64,000 nt of DNA from Deinococcus metallilatus (GCF_004758605.1 NZ_CP038510.1:27501-91500), one strand, 5' to 3'; positions 43,996-52,987 are shown, numbered from the stretch's first letter. The notes: a model not told the origin generated them from the sequence alone. A program made the numbers and translations.

Positions 43996-45915
43996 ATGCC
44001 CAAAGTTCACAAAAAAGTCGATGTCGTCACCATCGGAGCGGGCTGGACCTCCAGCGTGATCGGTTGGAAGCTGGGGGCCGCCGGGCATTCGGTGGTGGCG
44101 CTGGAGATCGGGGAGGCGCGGTGGGCCAATCCCGACTTCATGCACAACCACGATCCACTGCGGCACGAGATCCGTAAGGCGCTGATGTACGACATCAGCC
44201 AGGAAACCTGGACGTGGCGGCCCAATGCCGGGCTGCCCTCGCTGCCGATCCGGCAGTACGGTTCCTTTCATCCGGGGCGCGGGCTGGGCGGGGCCAGCGT
44301 CCACTGGACCGCGCAGTTCTGGCGCTTCCTGCCCGCCGACTTCCAGCACCGCAGCCACAACATCGCGCGCTACGGCCAGAACAAGATTCCGGCAGACATG
44401 ACCGTGCAGGACTGGCCGGTCACCTACGACGAACTCGAACCGTACTACGACCGGGTGGAGTACGACATCGGCGCCTCGGGGGCGGCGGGCAATCTGGCCG
44501 GGCAGATCGTGCCGGGCGGGAATCCCTTCGAGGCGCCGCGCTCGCGCCCCTACCCGCTGCCGCCGCACCCCATGATGATCCACGCGCAGATGTTCGCGGA
44601 CGCCTGCAACGGGCTGGGTTACCATCCCTTTCCGCAGCCCGCCGGGATTCTCTCGCAGGCGTACCGGGACGTGTCGGGGCGGGTGCGCAGCGGGTGCATC
44701 TACTGCGGCTACTGCACCCGCTACGGCTGCGAGGTGGACGCCAAGACGAGCGCGGTCAGCACCCACATTCCCGCCGCCTTGCAGACCGGGAACTACGAGG
44801 TGCGGACGTATTGCAAGGTCCGTCGCATCAACGTCGGCCCGGACGGGATGGCGACCGGCGTGACCTACGTGGATCTGCTGACCGGCCAGGAACACGAGCA
44901 GCCCGCCGAGGTGGTGTTGGTCAGCAGCTACACCCTCTCGAACGTGCGGCTGCTGCTGCTCTCGCAGAGCGCCAAGCACCCACGCGGCGTGGGCAACGAC
45001 CGCAACATGGTCGGCAAGAACTACACCTACCAGCTCAGCAAGACGCCCACGACCCTGGTGTTCGAGGGGCACCGCTTCAACGAGTTCGCCGGAAACGGCG
45101 TCGTGCAGAGCCTGATCTACGACTTCAACGCCGACAACTTCGACCACTCGAACGTGGACTTCATCGGCGGGGCCTCGATCTACACCGGGTCGGGGCAGCG
45201 CGATCCCCTCACGTCGGTCACGACGCTGCCGCCCCAGGGAACGGGACGCAGGAGCGGGAGCGGCGCCGCGGGCAGCGGCAGCCAGGCGGGCGCGGGCACT
45301 CAGCAGGGCGGCGGGGCCGGTCAGGAAAGCGGCCCCCCCAAGGACGGCCAGATCGCCACCGCCGGGGACGTGGGGTCGGTCGCCGGGCGCGGCACGGAAT
45401 GGGGCCGCGACTGGAAGGAGAACCTGCGCCGCAACTGGGACAGCACCGTCGGCATTGGCGTCCAGGGCGAGATTCAGGCCTACCGCCAGAACTTCCTCGA
45501 CCTCGACCCCACCTACAAGGACAGCTTCGGCGATCCATTGCTGCGCCTCACCTTCGACTTCTACGACAACGAGCGCAACATGTACCGCTTCCTGGCGCAG
45601 AAGTGCGACCAGATCGGGCGGGCGATGAACCCCACCCGGATGAAGACGACGCCCGAACTCGACCCCTACAACATCTACCAGTACCAGAGTACCCACTGCA
45701 CCGGCGGCGCCATCATGGGCCGCGATCCCGGGAGCAGCGTGACCAACAAGTACGGGCAGGTCTGGGACACGCCGAATGTCTTCGTGACTGGCGCCGCGCT
45801 GTACCCCCAGAATCCCGGCGCCAACCCCACCGAGACGCTGCTGGCCCTCGCCTACATGGCCGCCGACGCCATCCGTGACCGCTACTTCAGGAACCCCGGG
45901 GAGCTGCTGGTATGA
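43996..45915 (+). CDS. GMC-family FAD dehydrogenase (large subunit)
   Basis: A 639-residue flavoprotein. The FAD Rossmann motif is VDVVTIGAGWTSSVIGWKL at residues 8-26; GRGLGGASVHWTAQFWR near 95 is the GMC signature; the substrate domain ends with the active-site region STHCTGGAIMG and the FAD-closing VTGAALYPQNPGANPTETLLALAY. There is no signal peptide; export is probably as a partner of the Tat small subunit just upstream. Between about residues 411 and 460 there is a Gly/Ser/Gln-rich insertion likely to be a flexible loop. It oxidises a sugar or alcohol and passes electrons to the cytochrome c two genes upstream. The specific substrate is unknown. Confidence 0.92.
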   Translation: MPKVHKKVDVVTIGAGWTSSVIGWKLGAAGHSVVALEIGEARWANPDFMHNHDPLRHEIRKALMYDISQETWTWRPNAGLPSLPIRQYGSFHPGRGLGGASVHWTAQFWRFLPADFQHRSHNIARYGQNKIPADMTVQDWPVTYDELEPYYDRVEYDIGASGAAGNLAGQIVPGGNPFEAPRSRPYPLPPHPMMIHAQMFADACNGLGYHPFPQPAGILSQAYRDVSGRVRSGCIYCGYCTRYGCEVDAKTSAVSTHIPAALQTGNYEVRTYCKVRRINVGPDGMATGVTYVDLLTGQEHEQPAEVVLVSSYTLSNVRLLLLSQSAKHPRGVGNDRNMVGKNYTYQLSKTPTTLVFEGHRFNEFAGNGVVQSLIYDFNADNFDHSNVDFIGGASIYTGSGQRDPLTSVTTLPPQGTGRRSGSGAAGSGSQAGAGTQQGGGAGQESGPPKDGQIATAGDVGSVAGRGTEWGRDWKENLRRNWDSTVGIGVQGEIQAYRQNFLDLDPTYKDSFGDPLLRLTFDFYDNERNMYRFLAQKCDQIGRAMNPTRMKTTPELDPYNIYQYQSTHCTGGAIMGRDPGSSVTNKYGQVWDTPNVFVTGAALYPQNPGANPTETLLALAYMAADAIRDRYFRNPGELLV

Positions 45916-46481
45916 GGGCCGCCCTGCTCCTTCTCGCACTCGCGTTGGCCGGGTGTTCGCGTGACCGCAACGCCTTTTCCATCGACCTGACCGATACCGG
46001 GCTGTTCGCCCCCGCCACCCTGCGCGTGCCACTGGGGGCCACCGTGATCTTCCGCAACGCGGGCACGCAGCCGCGCGAGGTGTTCTACGAGCCCGGCAAC
46101 GTGCGGCTCGCGCAGTCGCGGCCTCCCGGAGCGCCACAACTCACGCCCAACACGGCGGCACCCGCCGACGCCGCCCCCTGGCGCTCGGGCACGCTGTACC
46201 CCGGCGAAACGTGGGCGCACACCTTCACCCAGTCGGGGGCCTATGCCTTCCAGAGTCCCTACGCGGCGGGTTTCACCGGGACGCCCTCGACCACCGGCGC
46301 GGCCTACGGCGACGTGCAGGGGCAGCAGACGCGCTTCACGAATCCCAGCGTCCGGCAGGTGCCGGTGGGCATCATCACGGTGGAGACGGTCCGGGCGGGC
46401 GCTGCCGGGGACAACGCCAGCAACCCGCAGGACAACCCGCCCTTTCCCACGCCCGCCGCGCCACCGGGCGGGAACGACTGA
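45912..46481 (+). CDS. Cupredoxin-fold lipoprotein lacking obvious copper ligands
   Basis: A 189-residue lipoprotein (lipobox LAGC, Cys15). The mature part looks like a plastocyanin-type beta barrel: FSIDLTDTGLFAPATLRVPLGATVIFRNAG, then YPGETWAHTFTQSGAYAFQSPYAAGFTGTP. In copper-binding members the last part would read FxCxPHxxxGM; here the Cys is Gln-Ser and the His is Tyr, so a mononuclear copper site is unlikely. A structural or docking role in the dehydrogenase-oxidase cluster is possible. Overlaps the GMC stop by four bases. Confidence 0.72.
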   Translation: MRAALLLLALALAGCSRDRNAFSIDLTDTGLFAPATLRVPLGATVIFRNAGTQPREVFYEPGNVRLAQSRPPGAPQLTPNTAAPADAAPWRSGTLYPGETWAHTFTQSGAYAFQSPYAAGFTGTPSTTGAAYGDVQGQQTRFTNPSVRQVPVGIITVETVRAGAAGDNASNPQDNPPFPTPAAPPGGND

Positions 46482-46649
46482 TCGGGTGTCCTTCCGCTCG
46501 GGACGGTGGCGCGCTTTTCCAGGCAAGTCTTTAGCGGACACGCAACTTCCTCTTCTTCCATCGGTCAGAAAATAGCTGTACGGAAAGGGAATTCTCGGAA
46601 ACGGCTCGGCCGTTTCCCCCTTCGCGCTGACCAGAGATCGGAGGACCCT

Positions 46650-48686
46650 ATGACTTCTTCCCTCAAGGCACGTTACGCCGCTGCCGGTGTCCTGGGGCTG
46701 GGTGGCCTCACCGCGCTGACGCTGGCCCTGGCCGCCACCCCCGCGAGTTCCGCTTCGGGCAGCCGCAGCGGGCCGCCCTTCACGGCGGCGCAGGCCAAGA
46801 GTGGGCAACAGGTGTACACGGCGAGCTGCCAGAACTGCCACGGGCAGCAGCTCCAGGGCGGGGTGGGACCGGCGCTGAAGGGGGCGAGCTTCCTGAGCCG
46901 CTGGGACAACAAACCGCTGAGTGACCTCTACAACTTCACGGCCCACCAGATGCCGCTGAACGCACCCGGCAGCCTCTCGCAAAAGCAGTACCTGGACGTG
47001 ACCGCCTACATTCTCTCGCAGAACGGCTTCACACCGGGCAACAAGGCGCTCGACAAGAACGGGCTGAGCACCAAACTGACGTCCTCCGGCGACCGCCAGC
47101 AGGTGCAGGTGCCCAGCCAGCTTCCCGCGCCTTCCAGGAGTGTCCGCCAGGCCGTGAGCACCCTGCCCACCCAGGCGACCCTGCTGAAGGCAGCGGACAG
47201 CGACGACTGGCTGATGTACAACCGCGATTACCTCGGCCAGCGTTACTCGCCGCTCGATCAGATCACGGCGGCGAACGCGGGCAAGCTCCAGCGGGTGTGC
47301 CAGTTCAAGACCGGCCAGCACGGGGCCTTCCAGGTCGGCCCGGTCGAGATGAACGGCGTGCTGTACTTCACCAACGCGCACAGCACCTTTGCGATCAACG
47401 CCGCCAACTGCAACCGCCAGTGGACTTCGACCTACACGCCCAAGACCGCCGAACCGCAGCCAGTGGACCGGGGCGTGGCCCTGTATGACGGCAAGCTCTT
47501 CCGCGGCACGACGGACGGGCACCTCATCGCGCTCGACAAGAACACCGGCGGCACCCTCTGGGATGTCTGGGTGGCGAACAGCAACCAGGGGTATTTCCTG
47601 AGCAGCGCGCCCATCGTCTGGGATGGCAAGGTCTTTATCGGCGAGGCGGGGGCCGACTGGGGCACCCAGGGGCACGTGTACGCCTTCGACGCCGACACCG
47701 GCAAGCTGATCTGGACCTTCGACGTGATCCCCACCGGCGACCAGCCCGGCGCCGACACCTGGGACAAGGCCACGACCACCGCGCACGGCGGCGGCAGCAT
47801 GTGGACCAGCTACACTCTCGACCCCGCCTCCGGGATGCTGTACGTGTCGGTCGGCAACCCGGCCCCCGATTTCGCGGGCGACTACCGCCCCGGCAAGAAC
47901 CTCTACACCGACTCGGTGGTCGTGCTGAACGCGCAGACCGGCAAGCTCGCCTGGTACGCCCAGCAGATCGCCAACGACTACCACGACTGGGACACCGCCG
48001 CCGCGCCGGTGGTCTACAACGCGAATGGCAAGAAGTACATGGCGGTCGCCGACAAGGGCGGGCACCTCTACATGTATGACCGCGCCACGCACGACCGCCT
48101 CAACATGATCCCGGTGACGACCATCCAGAACTCGGACGCGCCACTCACCACTGATGGCACCCGCTTCTGCCCGGGCACCCTGGGCGGCGTGGAGTGGAAC
48201 GGCCCGGCCTACGACCCGCAGACCAACACGCTGTACGTGAACTCGGTGGACTGGTGCGCCACCATCAAGATCGGCCCGGTGCGCTACAACGCGGGCAGCG
48301 TCTTCACCGGCACCACCAACGGCTTCGGCACGTTTGACCCCCGCGCCAAGGCCAACGGCTGGACCCACGCCATCGACGCCAGCACCGGCGACATCAAGTG
48401 GAAGCGCGAGGCCGGGTCGCCCCTGGTGGCCGCCGTGACCCCCACGGCGGGCGGCGTGCTCTTCACCGGTGACCAGGACGGGAACTTCCTGGTGCTGAAC
48501 GCGAAAGACGGCCAGGTGCTCTACAAGGCGGGCACCGGCGGCTCGGTCGCGGGCGGCGTGATCACCTACAAGCTGGGGGACCGTCAGTACGTGGCGGTGG
48601 TCAGCGGCAACACCTCGCGCACGATCTGGAACACCGCCGGTGACGAGACGGTGCTGATCTATGCCCTGCCGCAGGGGACGCAATGA
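46650..48686 (+). CDS. PQQ-dependent dehydrogenase with N-terminal cytochrome c domain
   Basis: A 678-residue exported quinoprotein. After a signal peptide (about 1-35) comes a cytochrome c domain with Cys60-x2-Cys63-His64 (SCQNCHGQQ) and QMPLNAP for Met, to about residue 130. Then an eight-bladed PQQ propeller (about 190-678) with W-motifs such as DWLMYNRDYLGQRYSPLDQI, AYDPQTNTLYVNSVDWCA and TGDIKWKREAGSPLVAAV. It oxidises an alcohol or sugar with PQQ and passes electrons through its own heme. GGAGG at good spacing sets ATG 46650. A likely separate promoter lies in the 168-base gap upstream. It is coupled to the next gene. Confidence 0.92.
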   Translation: MTSSLKARYAAAGVLGLGGLTALTLALAATPASSASGSRSGPPFTAAQAKSGQQVYTASCQNCHGQQLQGGVGPALKGASFLSRWDNKPLSDLYNFTAHQMPLNAPGSLSQKQYLDVTAYILSQNGFTPGNKALDKNGLSTKLTSSGDRQQVQVPSQLPAPSRSVRQAVSTLPTQATLLKAADSDDWLMYNRDYLGQRYSPLDQITAANAGKLQRVCQFKTGQHGAFQVGPVEMNGVLYFTNAHSTFAINAANCNRQWTSTYTPKTAEPQPVDRGVALYDGKLFRGTTDGHLIALDKNTGGTLWDVWVANSNQGYFLSSAPIVWDGKVFIGEAGADWGTQGHVYAFDADTGKLIWTFDVIPTGDQPGADTWDKATTTAHGGGSMWTSYTLDPASGMLYVSVGNPAPDFAGDYRPGKNLYTDSVVVLNAQTGKLAWYAQQIANDYHDWDTAAAPVVYNANGKKYMAVADKGGHLYMYDRATHDRLNMIPVTTIQNSDAPLTTDGTRFCPGTLGGVEWNGPAYDPQTNTLYVNSVDWCATIKIGPVRYNAGSVFTGTTNGFGTFDPRAKANGWTHAIDASTGDIKWKREAGSPLVAAVTPTAGGVLFTGDQDGNFLVLNAKDGQVLYKAGTGGSVAGGVITYKLGDRQYVAVVSGNTSRTIWNTAGDETVLIYALPQGTQ

Positions 48687-49306
48687 GGCTTGGGGGCGGC
48701 CTGGCCCTCGCGCTGCTCCTGGGCAGCACCCTGGCCCTGGTCGCCACCCCGACGGACGCCGAACGCCAGGCGGCGGTCCAGCAGGGCGAGGCGCTGGCGG
48801 GGCAGCACCAGGGCTATCCGGTGCGTGACTACCTGCTCTACAGCGTGCCCGACGCGCTCTCGCTCACGCCGGGCGAGGGGTCGGTGGAGGCAGTGCAACT
48901 CGCCACGCCCCTGGAGCGCGCACGCTGGGCCGGGTACTTCCTGACCATTCAGGGCAAGCCGGTCACGCCCGACGCGGTGCAGCACATCGCCGACATGCCC
49001 GTGGACCGCGTCGAATTCATCGTGTACGCGCACAGCAACGGCCCCAAGGACCAGGACTTTCTCAAGGCGTTCGGCCCGGCGACGATGCTGATCGGGGAAC
49101 AAGTGTTGCCGACCAGCGCGGTCAAGATGTCCGGCGCGTCCCTCGACAACTACCGTGACGCCGACGGTCAGGTGGTGTTCCGCTGGACCGATGCGATCAC
49201 CTACCGCTTCCGCGTGCCCGAAGGGGCGACCACCGGCCACCTGCGCTTCACCGATGCGACTGGCAAAAAGTACGACCTGCCCTTCGACCTCAGCCGCTAC
49301 CGCTGA
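48683..49306 (+). CDS. Secreted protein of unknown function coupled to the PQQ dehydrogenase
   Basis: A 207-residue protein with a signal peptide (GGLALALLLGSTLALVATPTDA). The mature part has mixed charged and hydrophobic stretches (RARWAGYFLTIQGKPVTPDAV, RVEFIVYAHSNGPKDQDF, LRFTDATGKKYDLPFDLSRY) and reads like a small beta-rich domain; no family was recognised. It overlaps the PQQ dehydrogenase stop by four bases (ATGA), so it is probably a partner or accessory factor of that enzyme. The following 260 bases (49307-49567) hold no gene. Confidence 0.7.
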   Translation: MRLGGGLALALLLGSTLALVATPTDAERQAAVQQGEALAGQHQGYPVRDYLLYSVPDALSLTPGEGSVEAVQLATPLERARWAGYFLTIQGKPVTPDAVQHIADMPVDRVEFIVYAHSNGPKDQDFLKAFGPATMLIGEQVLPTSAVKMSGASLDNYRDADGQVVFRWTDAITYRFRVPEGATTGHLRFTDATGKKYDLPFDLSRYR

Positions 49307-49567
49307 CCGAGCGGTTGTGGCAAGTTGTCGGCTTGGAGGAAGCGGAGGGGCCACGGGAACGCAGGCCGCCTGAATTTCAGGTCGCCTGCTACACGTTGTT
49401 TTTGGTCGTGGCGCACTGCCCAGGGGGGACAGTGGAGCGGGTGCGATGTGGCCCCCTCGCTTGACGCCGTGCTGTCTGGCGGCTTCCGCCCACCTCTCTG
49501 CTCCTCAACTTTGCAAGTCCCACCAGGGGAGAGGGTCAAAAACAACGTCATCTTGACGACGAGTGCC

Positions 49568-49855
49568 CTAAGCCCGCTCGTCCACCACACCCCGGCCCTC
49601 GTGCGAGGGGTCGAGGTCCAGGGCGTCGAGCTTCAGGGCGAAGCGGCGCTGGAAGTCCGCCCGCATGGCCTCCAGATCATCCCGGCTCTCGCTGCGGACT
49701 GTCAGGCCGACCCGGTCCGCGCCGAGCTGGGACCAGAGCCGGAGCGTGTGCTGCGTATGGTCCAGCCCGTGCCCGGCCAGCCAGAATGCCACCTCACGGG
49801 GAAAGAGTTTCACGCCCTTGACCTTCAGCATCCCGCCGACGTTGCCGAACACGCC
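49568..49855 (-). pseudogene. C-terminal fragment of a phenylacetate-CoA-ligase-like enzyme
   Basis: About 95 residues on the minus strand, GGVFGNVGGMLKVKGVKLFP then REVAFWLAG, and a tail RVGLTVRSESRDDLEAMRADF, matching the end domain of PaaK-type ligases (GRxDDMLKVRGVNVFPxEVE). The rest of the gene, which would lie above 49855, is absent and replaced by an unrelated plus-strand fragment. No plausible start exists. It is a broken remnant. Confidence 0.6.
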
Positions 49856-49860
49856 GCCGG

Positions 49861-50286
49861 GCAGCCACCCGCCGCGCCGTCCAGGGTGGGTGGCTGCACA
49901 CCGGGGACGTGGCCTGCGTCCATCCCGACGGACGGCTGGAAATCCTTGACCGGGCCGGGGACCTGCTGAATGTCGCCGGTCAACCTGTCTCCAGCGCGCA
50001 GGTCGAAGCCGTGCTGTACCGCCATCCCAGCGTGCGCGAGGCCGTGGTGGTGGCCGCCCCGGTGGAAGGCGGTGACGCCCCGGTCGCCTTCGTGACGCTG
50101 CACTCCAGCGCGCAGGTGCAGGGCCGCGAGCTGCTCGCCTTCGCCCGCCCGCATCTGCCCGCGCACGCCCTCCCCACCCGCATCGTGTTCACGCCGGAGT
50201 TGCCCAAGACCGCCAGCGGTAAGGTGCTGAAATATGTGCTGCGCGAGCAGGCGCGCGAGCAGGTGATGGGACAACCGGCGGACTAG
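49861..50286 (+). pseudogene. C-terminal fragment of an acyl-CoA synthetase
   Basis: The frame from 49861 reads AATRRAVQGGWLHTGDVACV, the A8 motif of acyl-CoA ligases, then the C-terminal domain LEILDRAGDLLNVAGQPVSS, YRHPSVREAVVVAAP and the terminal lysine motif ELPKTASGKVLKYVLRE. About the first 400 residues of a normal enzyme are missing. It joins the minus-strand fragment back to back at about 49855-49860. Confidence 0.65.
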
Positions 50287-50358
50287 AGCGGTGCCGTGAT
50301 CGGTTGCCGAACCTTGCTGAGCCGAACGGACTTGCAAAGCTGCGAAGCAGAGAATGGA

Positions 50359-50412
50359 GGTGTTGGAGGTGCCTTTCCTCCAACACCGTACTTCGGACAA
50401 ATGCTCTAAAGA
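50359..50412 (-). repeat. Palindromic dispersed repeat (partner of 32839-32892)
   Basis: A perfect 11-bp stem GGTGTTGGAGG (50359-50369) / CCTCCAACACC (50377-50387) around TGCCTTT, followed by a flank that, on the minus strand, begins GAGCATTTGTCCGAAGTAC. The copy at 32839 has the same outer sequence but the loop reads in the opposite sense. It is a small intergenic repeat of the sort deinococci carry in many copies. Confidence 0.6.
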
Positions 50413-50502
50413 AAGAGCCAACGCCGCCCCGGCTGGACGTGTCAACGGCACCTTACGATGGGACCCTGGCCCACAGCGGTGCCCTCCAGGGGGAGGCGGA
50501 TC

Positions 50503-51981
50503 ATGAAGCGGACGCATTACCTGCAACCCGGACGGACCTTCACCCAGGCCCTTCTCGCCAGTGTCCTGCTCACGGGCTGTTTCAGCCTGCTCCCCTCGAA
50601 CGGCGGTGGTCAGACGAGGCCGCCCACAGTCCGCACCGTGCGCGCCGCCGACATCGCGGTCCCGAGCGGTTACCGGGTGGAGGCCGTCGCCACCGGCCTC
50701 GATTTCCCCACCGCCGTCGCCTTCGACGAGGGGGGCCGCGTGTATGTGCTGGAGGCGGGCTACTCCTACGGCGAGGTGTTCACCGTGCCGAGACTCCTGC
50801 GGCTGGAGCAAGGTGGCCGCCGGACCGAGATCGCGCGCGGCCAGAACCCTCCCTGGAACGGCCTGGACTACGCGAACGGGACCTTTTACGTCGCGGAGGG
50901 CGGCGAGATCGGCGGGGGCCGGATCGTCAAGATCACGCTGGACGGGCGGGTCACGCCGCTGGTGGAGAACCTGCCCAGCCTGGGGGACCACCACACTGAC
51001 CGACCGGTCGTGGGGCGTGACGGGTACGTGTACTTCGGGCAGGGCACGGCGACCAACAGTGGGGTCGTCGGGCCGGACAACGCCGAGTACGGCTGGCTGA
51101 AACGCTTCCCCCAGTTCCACGACATTCCCTGCCAGGACATCACCCTTACCGGGCAGAATTACCGGACGGCCAATCCCCTGACCCCCGCTGCGGACACCGT
51201 GGTGACGGGGGCCTATCAGCCCTTCGGCACGCCCTCGCGGCCCGGCCAGGTCGTGCGTGGGCAGCTTCCCTGTGGCGGCGCGGTGCTGCGCGTGCCCCAG
51301 CAGGGGGGGCCGCTCGAACTGGTCGCCTGGGGGTTCCGCAATCCCTTCGGCCTCGCCTTCTCCCCTGACGGCTCGCTCTACGTCACCGAGAACAGCTACG
51401 ACGTGCGGGGCAGCCGCCCGGTCTTCGGCGCCGGTGATCCGCTCTGGAAGGTCACGCCCGGCACCTGGTACGGCTGGCCCGACTATCACGCGGGCCGCCC
51501 GCTGAGTGAGGCGGACCACTTCACGGCCCCCGGTCAGCCCGCCCCGGCGCAACTCCTGGCCCAGCCTCCCGGGACACCGCCCAAACCGGCGGCCCTGCTG
51601 GGCGTCCACTCCTCCTCGAACGGTCTGGATTTCGCCCGCAACCCCGCCTTCGGAGACGTGGGTGAGGCGTTCGTGGCGCAGTTCGGGGACCTCGCCCCCG
51701 TCGTCGGGAAGGTGCTGGGGCCGGTGGGCTACAAGGTCGTGCGGGTGAACGTCACGACCGGGCGGGTGGAGGACTTCGCGGTGAACCGGGGTCCACAGAA
51801 TGGCCCCGCCTCCAAGATCGGGGGGGGCGGGTTCGAGCGGCCGGTGGACGCGCGCTTCAACCCGGCGGGCGACGCCCTGTATGTGGTGGATTTCGGGGTG
51901 ATGACCACCACGGAGGACGGCCAGCTTCCGCAACGCCAGACGGGCGTCCTGTGGCGCATCACCCGGGAGGGCGCACGATGA
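50503..51981 (+). CDS. PQQ-dependent sugar dehydrogenase (soluble GDH/sorbosone dehydrogenase fold), lipoprotein
   Basis: A 492-residue exported lipoprotein (lipobox LLTGC, Cys26). The mature part is a six-bladed propeller of the aldose-sugar-dehydrogenase type: GYRVEAVATGLDFPTAVAFD, then LPSLGDHHTDRPVVGRDGYV with a catalytic-type His pair, ELVAWGFRNPFGLAFSPDGS, YGWPDYHAG and a PVDARFNPAGDALYVVDFG end. It oxidises sugars with PQQ and hands electrons to the cytochrome c encoded next. GGGAGG precedes the ATG at good spacing. It overlaps the cytochrome gene by four bases. Confidence 0.88.
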   Translation: MKRTHYLQPGRTFTQALLASVLLTGCFSLLPSNGGGQTRPPTVRTVRAADIAVPSGYRVEAVATGLDFPTAVAFDEGGRVYVLEAGYSYGEVFTVPRLLRLEQGGRRTEIARGQNPPWNGLDYANGTFYVAEGGEIGGGRIVKITLDGRVTPLVENLPSLGDHHTDRPVVGRDGYVYFGQGTATNSGVVGPDNAEYGWLKRFPQFHDIPCQDITLTGQNYRTANPLTPAADTVVTGAYQPFGTPSRPGQVVRGQLPCGGAVLRVPQQGGPLELVAWGFRNPFGLAFSPDGSLYVTENSYDVRGSRPVFGAGDPLWKVTPGTWYGWPDYHAGRPLSEADHFTAPGQPAPAQLLAQPPGTPPKPAALLGVHSSSNGLDFARNPAFGDVGEAFVAQFGDLAPVVGKVLGPVGYKVVRVNVTTGRVEDFAVNRGPQNGPASKIGGGGFERPVDARFNPAGDALYVVDFGVMTTTEDGQLPQRQTGVLWRITREGAR

Positions 51982-52310
51982 AACGCCTCATCCTCGTTCT
52001 GGTCGCGGCGGGCCTCACTGGCTGCCTGCCCGTGCGGCGGGATACCCCGCTGGTGGGCGACCTCCCGGGCCTCACCCCGGCCCAGGCGCGCGGACAGGTC
52101 GTGTACATGGCGAACTGCCAGCAGTGCCATCCGGGGGGCAGCGCGGGCCTGGGGCCTGCCCTCAACGACAAGCCGCTTCCCGGCTTCCTGATCCGTTTCC
52201 AGGTCCGGCACGGTCTGGGCGCCATGCCCGCCTTCGGGCCAAAGGACATCAGTGAGGCCGACCTCGACGCCCTGGTGGAGTATGTCGTGCGCCTCCAGGG
52301 TGTGCGGTGA
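51978..52310 (+). CDS. Lipoprotein cytochrome c (electron acceptor of the sugar dehydrogenase)
   Basis: A 110-residue cytochrome with lipobox LTGC (Cys16), heme motif Cys47-x2-Cys50-His51 (NCQQCHPGG) and an axial Met probably in GAMPAFG near residue 83. Its length and the ATGA overlap with the PQQ dehydrogenase mark it as that enzyme's electron carrier toward the terminal oxidase. The following 239 bases to the convergent response regulator hold nothing recognised. Confidence 0.9.
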   Translation: MKRLILVLVAAGLTGCLPVRRDTPLVGDLPGLTPAQARGQVVYMANCQQCHPGGSAGLGPALNDKPLPGFLIRFQVRHGLGAMPAFGPKDISEADLDALVEYVVRLQGVR

Positions 52311-52549
52311 CCCGGCAGGCGGGGGGCGTGCGCGGGGCTGCGTCAGGGAAGCGGTGCCGTTGGCGCAGTCTGGGGGAGGTTGGGTTAGGCCCGCGTTTGA
52401 CGGACTCGGCCGCTGGCTCAACCGCAGGAGGCTGCTCGCAAAAGAGCTAGACCAGCAGAGGCGACAGCCCGAGCGTCTTTCGAGACAGGCACCGCGCCAA
52501 CACCTGTCTCTGTGGCGGCGGTCCGAGGGGTGCCCCCTTTCGCCGGTCC

Positions 52550-52987
52550 TCAGGGCGAATAGGTGCTGGGGAGGCTGGCGGCCCCGAACCAGTACGCTTC
52601 GAGCAGGTTCACCAGGTGTAGAAACTCGTCCAGGGTGGCGGGCTTGCTGACATAGGCGTTGGCCTGAAGGGCGTAGGCCTGTTGCACGTCGGCCTCCGCG
52701 CTCGACGTGGTGAAGACCACCACCACCAGGGGCGCGAGGGCCGGGTCCGCCCGCAGCGCGGCGAGCACCTCGAAGCCGTTCAGGCGGGGCATGTTGAGGT
52801 CGAGCAGGATCAGGTCGGGGAGTTGCCCCCTGTCCTTGGCACCCGCCAGGTGCTCCAGTGCCTCGACGCCGTCCCAGGCGACCTTCAGATGGATTGGGAA
52901 CGTGGCGGTCTCCAGGGCGGCTTCCAGCAGGAAGACATCGGCGGCGTTGTCCTCCACCAGGAGCAGACGCACGGGATCAGACGGCAT
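52550..52987 (-). CDS. Single-domain response regulator linked to the bacteriophytochrome
   Basis: A 145-residue receiver without output domain (Rcp1-like): VRLLLVEDNAADVFLLEAAL, phospho-acceptor Asp63 in LILLDLNMPRLNG, VVVVFTTSS and the lysine in NAYVSKPATLDEF. The start overlaps the end of the phytochrome gene by 11 bases. It should receive phosphate from that kinase in a light-dependent manner and pass the signal by protein contact. No DNA-binding domain. Confidence 0.92.
   Translation of the reverse strand: MPSDPVRLLLVEDNAADVFLLEAALETATFPIHLKVAWDGVEALEHLAGAKDRGQLPDLILLDLNMPRLNGFEVLAALRADPALAPLVVVVFTTSSAEADVQQAYALQANAYVSKPATLDEFLHLVNLLEAYWFGAASLPSTYSP

Noticed and set aside
43975..46137. 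Minus-strand open frames across the GMC and cupredoxin genes
   Set aside because: The plus strand carries clear FAD and lipobox motifs; antisense frames have none.
49309..49567. Possible small gene after the 207-residue secreted protein
   Set aside because: Frames here lack start signals and have no recognisable content; the stretch is treated as non-coding.
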